DNA of 64,000 bases. It comes from Ahaetulla prasina. Lineage: Eukaryota > Chordata > Lepidosauria > Squamata > Colubridae. The stretch lies in the NCBI RefSeq assembly GCF_028640845.1, contig NC_080548.1:13030814-13094813 (forward strand), given 5' to 3'. Both the position numbers and the translations under genes were made by a program. Positions within the stretch are counted from its first letter, which is position 1. Each line of letters begins with the position of its first letter. The notes under the pieces were generated by a model. The model did no database searches. It saw only the letters and a list, made by a program, of their open reading frames with translations, and was not told where the DNA came from. Shown piece by piece: positions 10,602 to 21,255 of this stretch.

Positions 10602-10947
10602 CCGTGATGGAGAACCTATGGCACGTGTGCCACAGGTGGGACACAGAGCCCTCCCTGCGGGCACGCCAGCCGTCGCCCCAGCCCAGCTTCACCGCACATG
10701 CGTGTGCGCCTCCCGCCGGCCAGCTGGTCTTCAGGTCTCTGCCGCACATGTGTGGGGGCGCATGTGGGGGATGTGCGTGCACATGCGCAGGGGGCGGGGC
10801 GCATCCACGGAGGGTGCAGGTTGGTGCAGGAGGCTTTCCAGGCCTAAAACAGGGCATGGGGGGGCCTCGTGCTTCACTCCCGCACCCGGTATTGGCTTCC
10901 AGGTTGGTACAGGAAGCATTCCAGGCCCAAAACGGGGCACAAACAAG
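10602..10947 (+). mobile_element. hAT-like element (GTGATGGMGAACC family), truncated
   Basis: The left terminus resembles the CAGTGATGGCGAACCTWTGGCACG family found complete at 27.3, 36.2 and 60.2 kb, with the same GC-rich interior. The right end is missing at the junction with a SINE. Confidence 0.65.
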
Positions 10948-11288
10948 GTAAAGGAGTCCCGATGGATTTTACTCCGCTACTTGTTGCCGACTATAGGGGG
11001 TGGTGCTTCATTTCTGTTTCAAGGCCATTGAGCCAGCACTCTCTGAAGACATTTCCATGGTCACGTGATCAGCATGACATCATAGGGTGCGGTTACCTTC
11101 CCACCGAATTGGTACCTATTTATCTACTTGCATTAATTTGGTATGCTTTCAAACTGCTAGGTTGGGAGGAGCTGAGGTGAGGGTAGGAGCTCAGCCAGTC
11201 ATGTGGAGCTCAGGTCTGACTTGAACCTGGGCTGCCAGCTTTCCAGATGGTAAACCCAGTGTCTTAACTGCTGAGCCACCGTGCTACC
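10948..11288 (-). mobile_element. Sauria-type SINE, diverged copy
   Basis: On the minus strand the element begins with a tRNA-like head (GGTAGCACGGTGGCTCAGCA), includes a B-box-like region, and ends in (ACC)TTTACC. It is clearly related to the better-preserved copies at 58.9 and 60.7 kb but carries many substitutions and a rearranged middle. Confidence 0.75.
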
Positions 11289-11622
11289 TCTTCTATTGGA
11301 GACCCTTAGAAGCAATCACAGTATCACCCAATGCCTGCATTTTACTACTGAATGTTGACAGCACAATCTGCATAAGAGTGGTTTGTGGCTTACAGACTTT
11401 TGTCTTCATGCATCTCATTTTATAACATTTTTTCTGTCATTTCAACAAGTCAATGAATCTCATTAAGCTACAATTAACAACTGGGACTAATTCCCTTGGA
11501 GTCGGTAGAACTGATCATGGGCTCTTGACGTGCATTTGATTGTATTTGAGAATGCACCATTTTAGAAGTTTAGTTTTTTAAAAAGAAAATAATGAGAACT
11601 TTTAAAAAACAGAAGAACAAGG
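11289..11622. other. single-copy DNA
   Basis: No feature supported. Confidence 0.4.
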
Positions 11623-11623
11623 C

Positions 11624-12075
11624 CCGGGATGGCGAACCGATATTGGTGGGCATGCGAGCTCAGCGATGGCCCACATGCATGCGCTGGCCAGCTGATTTTC
11701 AGACCTTCTGGGCCCACCAGAACCTCCCCATCAGAAGTAGGGAAACAGGCTGTTTCCTGCCTCCGGAGGGCCTCAGGGGGCGGCTTTTTGCTGTCCCCAG
11801 GCTCCAGAGCCGAGCCTGGGGAGGGCAAAAGCAGCCTTCACCACCACTCCCGGCGGCCCTCCGGAGGGCAGAAACGGCCCATTTGCCAACTTCCGGCTCT
11901 GGAAAGGCTCTGGAGCTTAGTGAGAAAGAAAAACGGGCCTACTGGGCCATCGTGTGCCAGGAGCGGTGGGAGCGGTGGGGGTGGGGCACATAGAATTATG
12001 GGTGTGGGCACGTGTGCGCATGACCCCCCTGCCCCCCCTCCTGGTACACAATGGCAAAAGGGTTAGCCATCACTG
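11624..12075 (+). mobile_element. hAT-like element, GTGATGG family
   Basis: Termini GGGATGGCGAACCGATATTGG and GGTTAGCCATCACTG with a GC-rich body containing CTCCGGAGGGC-type words shared with 27.3, 36.2 and 48 kb. No convincing target duplication is left. Confidence 0.68.
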
Positions 12076-12334
12076 GTCTAGGCTGTTGCTTAAATAATAC
12101 AAGAAATACAAGCAAACAAAAAAGGATATTTTTGCTTTAAAAAGTCAAAACCTTTATAGCTTTGGAATAGGGCTACAACGCTTCATAAATTAACTGGCCA
12201 GGGTTCTAAAGACGTGTTAGATCACAGCTCCATTTGTCTCTGAACAAGGTGACAAACTGGCTGGAAGGGAGTTGTAGTCTCCACTGCATCTCTAGGTACC
12301 AGGATGGGGAAGGCTGGGTTAAGTCAAGTAATTA

Positions 12335-12568
12335 GCAATAGCAATAACACTTAGACTTATCTACCGCTTTAAAGTGCTTTACAACCCTCTCTAAGAGGTT
12401 TACAGAGCCAGCCTATTGCCCACAACAATCTGGGTCCTCAATTTACCCACCTCGGAAGGCTGGAAGGCTGGGTCAACCTTGAGCCGGTAAGACTCGAACT
12501 GCCAAATTGCAGGCAGCCGGCAGTCAGCAGAAAAAGCTGGCACTTTAACCACTGCGCCACCGTGGCTC
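12335..12568 (-). mobile_element. tRNA-derived SINE
   Basis: Same SINE as 6296-6541: minus-strand head AGCCACGGTGGCGCAGTGG, B-box-like TTCGAGTCTTACC, and 3' AGCAATAGCAATA units. Not a functional tRNA gene. Confidence 0.82.
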
Positions 12569-14778
12569 AATATTAGGAATATTGCCGGGTGAGATTTACA
12601 CTCAGAGCTGGCACATAATATTTTGGCACATGAGAGTTGAAGCTTAAACGGCAATGATATCTTTCTGAACAAGTAATGTTTCCTGTGCCTTTTTGCTTGC
12701 AAAGACTTGAATATTTTCTGAAGGTTCACCCTCTGAGTCGGTTTATGTTCTGCTGAAATGGTTGAAGGCTGGCCAGCCTGTCTGGTGTCATTTTGGAGCA
12801 CAGATGTGTTCACTTCACCTTGGAGAAACCAAATTGTCCCCTGGCAGCTGTTACAGAAGTTAACGTGGTGGGGGGAAGCATTTGAAAATGGATGGTTGCA
12901 TCCCATTTGTCATTCCAGAGCAGCCCTTTGGAGTTCATCCTGCTGAAATGTATGTTGAAAAGATGCTCAGTTCATCACCCAAATCAAATGTTTCAATATC
13001 TCATCATGTGTCAACAGTCTCTCTAGTGCACTGCATTGTTGTCAGGGTGTTTTGTTTGTTTGTTTGCATAGTGAAGCGTTAAGGAATAATCCACAACGTC
13101 CCAAGTATAGTGTGGTACTTCTTGAGCTGCACGGAGCTGAGTTCTTCGAGTAACTGCATCGCACAATCTAGCATCAAAGAATTCAACTTTGAATGATTGA
13201 TTGAGGTCTCTTATGGGGTTATCTCACGCCTTGTAATCCACATGTCTTCTTTGGTGAGTCTGGCATTCTTGAAAGGATGGGAACGTCCTGTCGGCTTCTG
13301 TGCATCCTTCAGAATGCTTTCAAAGCCCTCAGCAACAGGCCAAGGATGTATTCGCTTCATAAGTTGCTCTTAGGCTCCAGATATTTCAAAGTCAGCGCCT
13401 TGGATCTTCTTCTTGACCACATTATTTCAAACGGTACGTCATGCCACAACATTAAACCTCAAAGAAATCTAGAGCTCTGTATATTTCTAGTAATTCCATT
13501 TCCATCTGTCCCTCTTCTCCCGTGGAGAATTGCCCTCCAAATCAAAACTACAACTTCATTTATCCTCTCAGTTTGGTGCTTGATGGACAGCAACCTCTCC
13601 ACTTAGCCTCTATAATTGGGATGACAAGAGAGGAGATTCCAAATGTTGCTTCAAAATCTGCTTTCGCTTAGTCACCAATATGCTTTGAAGTACATTAAAA
13701 AGTCCCCCAGGCTTGCAAGAAACTAATGTAGTGTTACTGGCCGCCAAGTGTAGGAACGAGAACTGTGTAGGACAACCAAAGCTTCCCACTACTCTCAAAT
13801 CTATACTGCCTTGTGTGTTCCACTGTTTTTTTCCTTTCACACCACGATCATAGCCTTGACCTCACGTGCCCTGCGTCCTTCACTTTTTCAAGAAGTACCC
13901 TTGTCCTCCTGTGCCAATGAGCTGTTTGCCTTTCTTCAGAGAAGGTTCTGAAAGCAGCAAAAGACAGCAAACATCTGGAAAAACTGGTCCAGATTCTTGG
14001 GGAGCTGAAGAGATGCAGAAGGAATCTTGCTTCTTCTCTTTCTTTGCAACTTCTGCTATTTTCCATTATTTTCCCCCCTTGCTTGCTTATTCCGTCAAAC
14101 TATCTTTGGGCATCATGAATAGAGAGTTGGGCACTGCCACCAGTTTCTCCACAGATCCATCCCATCATGACACCTTTCCACACCCTCTGGCAGCCCCCAC
14201 CCCACCTTGTTTCTCGTGGCAAGCTTAGCTCCACTGCCATTGTTTAAGATGAGCAACAGATAAGACAATTTCCCTTGCATTATAAATTCTTCCCACCAAG
14301 AACAGAACCAATAATACAAGGAATACCCAGAAACAGGCATGTTCTTTTGACATGCAGGAGAAGCAAGACTGCCTCTTGTAAAACAGAGATGGCTGCAAAT
14401 ATGCAGATGTCAGCTAAAAATATTACGATTTTCTGCTTAGCTCTAATTGCTTTTTATTTTGTTTAATCATTTAATAGCTGAATTGATTCATTCATCCACT
14501 GATGTCTATTTAATCAGATTGATAATGTCTTTGCCCTTTCACCTAGAGAGAATCAGGCTAACCTTGAACACCTTAAGGCCATCCATGTGCTCTACCTTAC
14601 TGAGGTGCTGAGTACCAAGTTGAGAAATGAAGAAGCTTCTTGGATGAGAAGTGAAATGTTTTCAAGGAAATAAACCAAGAAAATCCCGTTGCTTTTTGAA
14701 CAGCACCTTTGGGACCACCATGACCTGCATGGTTGAGAATCTGCATAGACACCAAGTTAACCTGTCAAACCCCCTCCT
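12569..14778. other. 2.2 kb apparently single-copy intron DNA
   Basis: No repeat family used elsewhere in the window is visible, and no exon with matching splice sites was found. Several ORFs of 60-168 codons overlap on both strands without recognisable domains. This is one of the longest repeat-poor blocks of the intron and would be worth testing for conserved non-coding DNA. Confidence 0.45.
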
Positions 14779-15172
14779 TTTTTTTGTTGTTAGTTGTGAA
14801 GTTGTGTCCGACCCATCGCAACCCAATGGACAATGTTCCTCCAGGCCTTCCTTTCCTCTATCATCCTCTGGAGTCCATTTAAGCTCATGCTGACTGCTTC
14901 AGTGACTCCATCCAGCCACTTTATTCTCTGTCATCCTCTTCTTTTGCCCTCAATCATTCCCAGCATCAGGCTCTTCTCCATTAGGTGGCCAAAGTATTTG
15001 AGTTTCATCTTCAGGATCTGGCCTTCTAAGGAGCAGTCTGAGTTGATCTCCTCTAGGACTGACTGGTTGGATCACCTTGCAGTCCAAGGGACTCGCAGGA
15101 GTCTTCTCCAGCACCAGAGTTCAAAGGCCTCAGTTCTTTGGCGCTCAGCCTTTCTTATGGTCCACTCCCCCT
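14779..15172 (-). mobile_element. BovB (RTE) LINE, 3' end
   Basis: The minus strand carries the BovB C-terminal coding region (a match to EGQILKMKLKYFGHLMR-like sequence, then TRWLDG-like and MVEDRKAWR-like parts) and the 3' terminus GGGTCGGACACAACTTCACAA-type with TTGTTGTT simple tail. 5'-truncated and with indels. Confidence 0.88.
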
Positions 15173-16564
15173 CCTTTTAGAGAACATCTATTTCTCAAAG
15201 ATAGTTAGTCTGACTAGTTCTCTGTGGTCAGGCTCCTGTATGAAGAGATGTCACAACCGTATCCAATTTGAAGATATATAATTCATGGAAAGGGAGAATA
15301 AAGAGGTTTATGTTGATCCCACAAATCAGAATGCTAAAAATGTAGTATTGTTTCCCTATTGGGAGAGAAAGCAGAGCTCGATGCATATGTACATTTAAGG
15401 TATAAATGATTCTTTCTAGTGTCCAGTCAGTTCTTGGACCACTTCTGTTTTGGATAGGTAGTAAGAACAGTAGCAAGTTCTGGATCAAGATTAAGATCTG
15501 GAAGTCCTTCACATTCTTTGTGGACACCATGCAAGGTCAGGGGTCTTCAGGGGTCTTCGCAATCCAGATTCTTTGATTCCAGCCCATGCTAATGCAATGG
15601 AATTGTCCTCACACACTTTCACAGTGGCATTGGCACGGACGTGTGTACTATTCCACAGTTCCTAGCTCCAAAATGAAGAACTATCATGTTGTGTGTGTTT
15701 TCTTTTGGTGTGTGGCACATAATGAGATGGTTGGGGGGAGGAAGTGGGGATTGGTGGGGGGACAAACCGACTCAAGGAACAAATTCAGGGAATGTCAACT
15801 CTTTCCTTGCTGAAGTGGTTGTCATGGAAGCGGACTGAATCTGTGGTTAGTCATCTGATCTCTGCTTGCAAGAACATTCTGGTGGGCCTGTTGCTTTCCT
15901 TCGGTGCTTGTTTCCGAGTCCCCAGAGGCCTAACCTTAGCATTTCAATTAGGGCAACAAGGCTGTTAAAAGACCTGCCTTTCTCTCCTCTTTTGGCAGCA
16001 CAGAACTCCAGTTGTTTGCAAGATGTATCAAGACGGGTGCAAGCGGTGGGACGGGGGCAGAGAAGTGTTCCCACTGAGGCAAGGAAATTGGCTAGGTCTG
16101 TGAGGAACATTGAGCGATCACAGGAACTGGGCAGATTTCTGCACCTTTTCTGTCCATGGCGGTGGTTTTGGACGCGGAGGGTGGTCTGGTAGCCTGGATG
16201 ACTTAGAAGGAGTTTCCAGCTAGAATCAACAAGCAATTATTAGATGCCAAGCCAATAAGTTTGAAAATAACTGAGGTTGGAATTTGGTCGGGGTGGGAGA
16301 AGGCCGGCTTCCCAGAACATCCTTCAGGAGCTGGTGAGCAGCTGCTGGGATCAGAATCTATTTTTGTCAGTTTCTTTCCAGATGGCCTGCCTTCACCACC
16401 ATCACAAAAGGGTGGATGTGCTGCTTGAACTAGCAAGGCAAATATCCAGGTGTTCGGTTGTCACCAACAGTTTTTTTTTGAAGGTGAGGGCCCCCCAACA
16501 TCTGGATTGCTGAAACATCTTTCTTTAAAGGAGAATATTTGTAGCTCAGGGTTGACACGAGGGC
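15173..16564. other. repeat-poor intron block
   Basis: Unrecognised, mostly single-copy-looking sequence. It contains E-box (CAGCTG, CAGATGG) and GGAA words around 16.1-16.4 kb, about 23 kb downstream of the RUNX exon. No gene supported. Confidence 0.4.
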
Positions 16565-16713
16565 TCCTTGGTGTTCTCTGAGCTTGGTTGTTTTCTTGCA
16601 GATGTTTCACTACCTGAACTAAGTAACATCACCGGTGCTCATCATGATGATGTTACCTAGTTTGGCTAATGAAACATCTGCAAGAAAACAACCAAGCTCA
16701 GAGAACACCAAGG
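16565..16713. mobile_element. fold-back element with perfect 44-bp inverted arms
   Basis: The left arm 16565-16608 (CCTTGGTGTTCTCTGAGCTT...) is the exact reverse complement of 16670-16713, around a 61-bp loop that itself contains ATCATGATGAT dyads. It resembles a non-autonomous DNA transposon or fold-back MITE. The superfamily is not clear because no target duplication is evident. Perfect arms argue for recent origin or gene conversion. Confidence 0.75.
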
Positions 16714-16751
16714 ACTATACTCATACTTTCTTTTATGTGATATAAAAACAA

Positions 16752-16806
16752 ATGATCTCTCCCTCCCTCCCTCTCTCCCTCCCTCCCTCTCTCTCCCTCA
16801 CACACA
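16752..16806 (+). repeat. CCCT/CT-rich microsatellite
   Basis: Pyrimidine-only CTCC/CTCT repeats ending in a CACACA run. Confidence 0.92.
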
Positions 16807-16884
16807 CCCACATATTTTGAGGCTAGAAAGTTTCCTGTGGCTCTTGAAGCAACAGGGATGCACTCTCCCCAAATTGTCCAGGGC

Positions 16885-17390
16885 TGTTGTGACTCCAGCC
16901 CCCGAACCTGGCCCCATGCCCGAAAGTGACTCAAAAAGTGAGGGGGAAGGGCTGGTAAGGCTTACCTCGGGAACACCGATTCCTGTGGCTCGGCTCCAGG
17001 AGCCAGAACTAGACCAGTCGGAGGATGTAATGAGGCCGTCATCCCCTGATTCCTCCCTTCCCCAGGCTACGCCTTCAGACCCAGCTGATAATAATAATCA
17101 AGCTTGGTTTGACCCGCGCTTCAGAAGATTAGAGAGGCAGCGTCATCAAAAGGAAAGCGTCACCAACAGGATATATAAGGAGCTTTGAGACTGCTCTCAC
17201 TCCACGGGAAGCAAAAGTTTAGCTGAACTGTTTCAAAAAGAGCTGAAAGTCTCTCTACATGAGTCATTTGTTTGAACTTTAGCAGGCAGCTGCGATTTCT
17301 CTGCCAGGACCGATAAGAGCTGTGAATCCACTGGCTGAAGGCCAGCTCGTGGGTCTGAAGTAGGGAAGGAGACAGAACAAGGGCCAGGAC
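16885..17390 (+). mobile_element. LTR family B (coding-like U3, TATA box)
   Basis: Starts TGTTGTGACTCC like family A but is otherwise different. An open, Pro/Ser/Glu-rich frame runs to 17188 and ends with the basic motif DPRFRRLERQRHQKE. A clear TATA box (ATATATAAGG, about 17171-17180) lies at the end of the frame, as expected for U3-R. The 3' end is lost at the BovB junction near 17390. No internal retroelement genes adjoin. Confidence 0.7.
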
Positions 17391-17391
17391 A

Positions 17392-17748
17392 ATACACCAA
17401 AGAATTGAGGCCTTTGAAGTATGGTGCTGGAGAAGACTCCTGAGAGTCCCATGGACTGCAAGGCGATCCAACTGGTCAGTCCTAGAGGAGATCAACCCTG
17501 ACTGCTCTTTAGAAGGCCAGATCCTGAAGATGAAACTCAAATACTTTGGCCACATAATGAGAAGGAAGGGCTCACTGGAGAAGAGTCTAATGCTGGGAAA
17601 GATTGAGGGCAAAAGAAGAAGGGGACGGCAGAGAACGAGGTGGCTGGATGGAGTCACTGAAGCAGTAGGCATGAGCTTAAATGGACTCCAGAGGATGGTA
17701 AAGGACAGGAAGGCCTGGAGGAACGTTGTCCATGGGGTCACAACGAGT
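17392..17748 (+). mobile_element. BovB (RTE) LINE 3' end, plus copy
   Basis: Plus-strand translation gives AFEVWCWRRLLRVPWTA-like, then LEEINPDCSLEGQILKMKLK and RTRWLDGVTEAVGM, the BovB C-terminus. It ends at a shortened 3' end (GGGGTCACAACGAGTCAGAC) joined directly to an inverted BovB segment. Confidence 0.88.
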
Positions 17749-17749
17749 C

Positions 17750-18085
17750 AGACTTGCAGTCCAAAGGACTCGCAGGAGTCTTCTCCAGCACCAGAGTTCA
17801 AAGGCCTCAATTCTTTGGCGCTCAGCCTTTCTTATGGTCCAACTTTCACCACCATACATTGCAAATGGAAAAACCATAGCCTTGACAATATGCACTTTTC
17901 TTGGCAGGGTGATGTCTCTGCTTTTTAGTATGCTGTCTAAATTTGCCATACCTTTCCTCCCCAGGAGCAAGCGTCTTTTAATTTCTTGGCTGCAGTCCCC
18001 ATCTGCGTTGATCTTGGAGCCCAGGAAAATAAAACTACTTCCATTTCTTCCCCGTCTATTTGCCAGTAGATGGCCGGATATAAAT
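17750..18085 (-). mobile_element. BovB (RTE) LINE, internal segment in reverse
   Basis: Minus-strand frame reads FLGSKINADGDCSQEIKRRL, then LDSILKSRDITLP and VHIVKAMVFPFAMYGGESWT, and breaks off at LLRVLWTA. This upstream BovB piece overlaps the neighbouring plus-strand copy by about 65 bp of the same consensus region in inverted orientation. Together they look like one rearranged element rather than a normal insertion. Confidence 0.88.
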
Positions 18086-18279
18086 AAATAAATTGGAATA
18101 GGAGAGAAACATGGCAAGAATGAAAGGAAGAAGCCAGTGACCCTCCAAGTCCTGCCATCTCCCCAAAGCAAGTCAAGCAGCAACGCTAAGTCAGTTGTGA
18201 TACCAAGTCCTTTTGGCAAAGCAGGAAGGAAGAGCCACATCAGCAGAGTTCTCAGTCACCCCCAGCAACAAGAAAAGAT

Positions 18280-19038
18280 TTAATTGAGCCCAAATTTTCT
18301 GTTGCTAAGCAAGACAGTTTTTAAGTGACTTTAGTCCGATTTTATGGACTTTCTTGCCACCGTTGTTAAGTGAATCACTGTCATGATTAAGTTAGTAACA
18401 CGGTTGTTAAGTGAATCTGGCTCCCCCATTGACTTTGCTTGTCAAAAGGTCAAAAAAGGTGATCACATGACCCTGGGACTGGCATCGTACATACATACAT
18501 ACATACATATGCCAGTTGCTAATTGTCCAAATTTTGACCACATCACCATGCGGGTAGTGCAACAGTCTTAAGTGTGAAAACTGGTCATAAATCACTTTTT
18601 TCAATGCCATTATAACTTCAAACAATCACTAAACGAATGGTTGTAAGCAGTGGTAGGATTCAAATAATTTAACAACCGGTTCTCTGCCATAATGACCAGC
18701 TAGGTAGGCGTGGCTTGGTGGTCATGTGATGTGTGGACGTGGCCAACTCAATGTCACTCACGTCGATGGGCGCTTTGCCTTAGCTGTTACAATGTAATAA
18801 GGGTTAACCAGAGAGGCAGTTTCTGTAAGCAGAGCAATAAAGATTAGGCTAGAAACACCACCAAAATGTTTCCTTCCTGCCTTCCTTACAGGATTAGCCC
18901 TGTAAAGTGGAAAAAAACAAAATAAGATTTCTTCCAATAATCAGTTCTCGGAACTGCTTAGAAAGTTAACAACCGGTTCTCCCGAATAGGTACGAACTGG
19001 CTGAATCCCACTACTGGTTGTAAGTCAAGGACCACCTG
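18280..19038 (+). mobile_element. Tigger-like MITE, split by a hAT insertion
   Basis: Family words (AATTGAGCCCAAATTTTCTG, GTTAAGTGAATCTGGCTCC, TGATCACATGACCCTGGG) and the right terminus GTAAGTCAAGGACCACCTG followed by TA are present. The left terminus is eroded. A 359-bp hAT element interrupts it at 18658-19016. A short (ACAT)n lies at about 18489-18508. Confidence 0.75.
18658..19016 (+). mobile_element. hAT MITE (CAGTGGTGGGATTC family) nested in Tigger-like MITE
   Basis: Ends CAGTGGTAGGATTC / GAATCCCACTACTG and flanked by GTTGTAAG on both sides (18650-18657, 19017-19024). Removing it plus one flank restores the host element's terminus. It is longer than its relatives (137 bp at 37.9 and 51.4 kb) because of about 220 bp of internal sequence. 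Confidence 0.93.
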
Positions 19039-19040
19039 TA

Positions 19041-20142
19041 CAGTCCGATTTGTAATGGTCTCCTGTTTCAATAGTTGGTATTGCGACTGGCCGGAGCTGG
19101 AAGTAAACTGAGCGGCAGAAGGAAAAACTTAACCTACTTTATTCAGTGACCTAGGAAAGAAAAAAATATTTTTTAAAAAAATATTCACGGCTCATATGAA
19201 ACATGATGAACTCGGAAAGCAAAATAAGATTCTAGAAATAGTTTCTGCAAAAGTTTGTACAATCTTTGTAATGCTATTTAGTGCTATTCATTCAAAGGAT
19301 CCTTTAAAGTAACCTTTAAAATGAACAAGGATCATTGACCTTAATATTTAACAAATGTCTTGCTGTTTGGCAATCGTCCAGCATTTTCCCTCATCCATTT
19401 CCCTTCCTTCCATTAATACAATTATGTTCAAAACAAAGATGTTTATTGCTTCACAAGCAATGGAAACTGAATTCAAGATGTGAATTTTATTTTACTTCAA
19501 GTCATTTGACTTTATTTCATTTTTATTTTATGAACGATCCCAGTTACAGCCCAGCATTTATTCATCTTGCTCGCGGAGGGCAAAAATATAGATTAAACAG
19601 AAACAGTACAAATGTTTTTTATTTTCCTCTGCTTATTGGCTTGCCTTGCGTCTGCCTTTAATTAGCAGCACGGAGTACAAAGGCTATATTTATAGTGCCA
19701 GCATCTTGCAGAAGACGGTATGGTAGTTTCACCACATGTATAACTCAGTAGACACCACTGCACTCGGATTCCTAGCAACATTGGGAGTGGGATCCATTTC
19801 CAGTTATATTTTGCAAATCCTATGTCATCCTTCACAAATGATTCTTTCTGTTTGTTTGCTTTTTTACTCTAAATTGCCTTGAGGCCTCCTACCACAGCGA
19901 AAGCAGCATTTACAAAACAGTAAGGTAAATAAACACACAATCTCTCTTTCTCTCCTGAGGTAAATGCTCACGCTCCAGTCTTTCACAATTGGAGAGTGCA
20001 GCTAAATAATTTTCGACTTTGGATTGAATGAGCTGTTAAGAAGCAGTCTTTAGATGGTCAACATGTGTTGCTGTACTTACTTTGGAATGATGTGGGAGAC
20101 AAACGTGGCTGAGTTTGGGAATTATCCGGCACTGAGTCTCAG
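19041..20142. other. 1.1 kb repeat-poor AT-rich block
   Basis: No repeat family recognised and no gene. Word content (CTTTAATTAGCAGCACGG, GGCTATATTTATAGTGCC) and absence of transposons make it a candidate conserved non-coding region within the RUNX intron. This is a judgement by eye only. Confidence 0.4.
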
Positions 20143-21076
20143 ATGGTTACAGATTCGTTTAGCGTTTGTTGAAAGTCACAACGGCACTGAAAAAAGTGAC
20201 TTAGGACCATTTTTCACACTTACAACCATTGCAGCATCCCCACGGTCACGTGATCAAAATTTGGCCACTCGGCTAGCTCGCATGTATTTATGATGGCTGC
20301 AATGTCCGAGAGTCATAAATTCGTGACTTTCTGACAAGCAAAGTCAATGGGGAAGCCAGATTCGCTCAACAACCATGTTATTAACTGCAAATGATTCACT
20401 TAATTGTGGCAAGAACGGTGGTAAGTGTTGTGGTTCACCAGCAGCCTGTGGAGCTGGCAACGGAATCGGACAGCGATGAGGCTGAGGAAGAGTGTGGGCC
20501 AGTCCTGGAGGCTGGGAAAGATCCGGATGAGGGCTCTATGTCGGAGGCTGAGGTGGGGCCAGGGCCATTGGGGAGTGAAGTGTGGACTCCAGAGCCTCCA
20601 GAGGCTGACAGTAGTGAGGCAGAGGAACAGGAGGAGCCGCCAGAAGTCAAGAGCAGCTCAAGAAAAGAGGACGACTCGGGAGTAAGGCCAAGAGTGATTG
20701 GCAGTAATGGCATTTGGGCTCTTTGCCAAAAAACAACATTGATAGCTTCGTCTTGTTGCATTTGTTTTCTATCGGTGTCTTCTGAACTTTTGCCAAGAAA
20801 GGCCTTCGGTAGTTTGCCTAATTGGACCAAGGTTGGTGACTGAGGAATTTGTGTTGGGAGGAATTTGATTTAATTTAGTTGAACTACCCTGAGAAGGAAG
20901 TAATTCTCAGCTGTTCTAATAAAATTTGTTTGTTTTTACATTGACTTGAGTTTCCTACTACTTACTGGGGCCTGGGTCACAACAGTAAGATGGCGCAAAA
21001 CTCCCTTAACAACTATCTTGCTTTGCAGTGGAAATGTTGCGCTCAATTTGTGGTCACAGGTTGAGGATTGCCTGTA
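20143..21076 (-). mobile_element. Tigger-like MITE split by a solo LTR
   Basis: Reverse-oriented family words (GTGACTTAGGACCATTTTTC, CAAAGTCAATGGGGAAGCCA) to 20425 continue after the LTR (ACTCCCTTAACAACTATCTTG to GAGGATTGCCTGTA). The two parts are one element of about 375 bp. Confidence 0.75.
20426..20984 (+). mobile_element. solo LTR, family A, with target duplication
   Basis: TGTTGTGGTTC ... GGGTCACAACA with the 5-bp duplication GTAAG on both sides (20421-20425, 20985-20989) delimits a complete 559-bp solo LTR. The U3 frame is open (acidic DEAEEECGP and SSEAEEQEEP words) but a deletion removes the NARMRR motif found in the sister copies. An AATAAA signal lies at 20918-20923. It is the best reference copy of the family. 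Confidence 0.9.
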
Positions 21077-21255
21077 CACTAAAGATGGTGCTGATGCCAA
21101 TGGAATCCCCAAGGCCTAGCTTTCAAACAGGGCCAAGTATGGATGTAACTTATCTACCCTGGAAAACAATAGGGTAAATGCATTTACTCCGTTTTCCCTA
21201 AGAGACTGCCCAAGATACTTTGGGTCATCATAGGGTTGTGTTGGTCTTACCAATA

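Noticed and set aside
12569..14778. Possible exons within ORFs of 100-168 codons on both strands
   Set aside because: No recognisable domain, no consistent splice sites, and codon use is not distinct from surrounding DNA.
17160..17741. 193-codon minus-strand ORF
   Set aside because: It is the antisense of the BovB 3' end.
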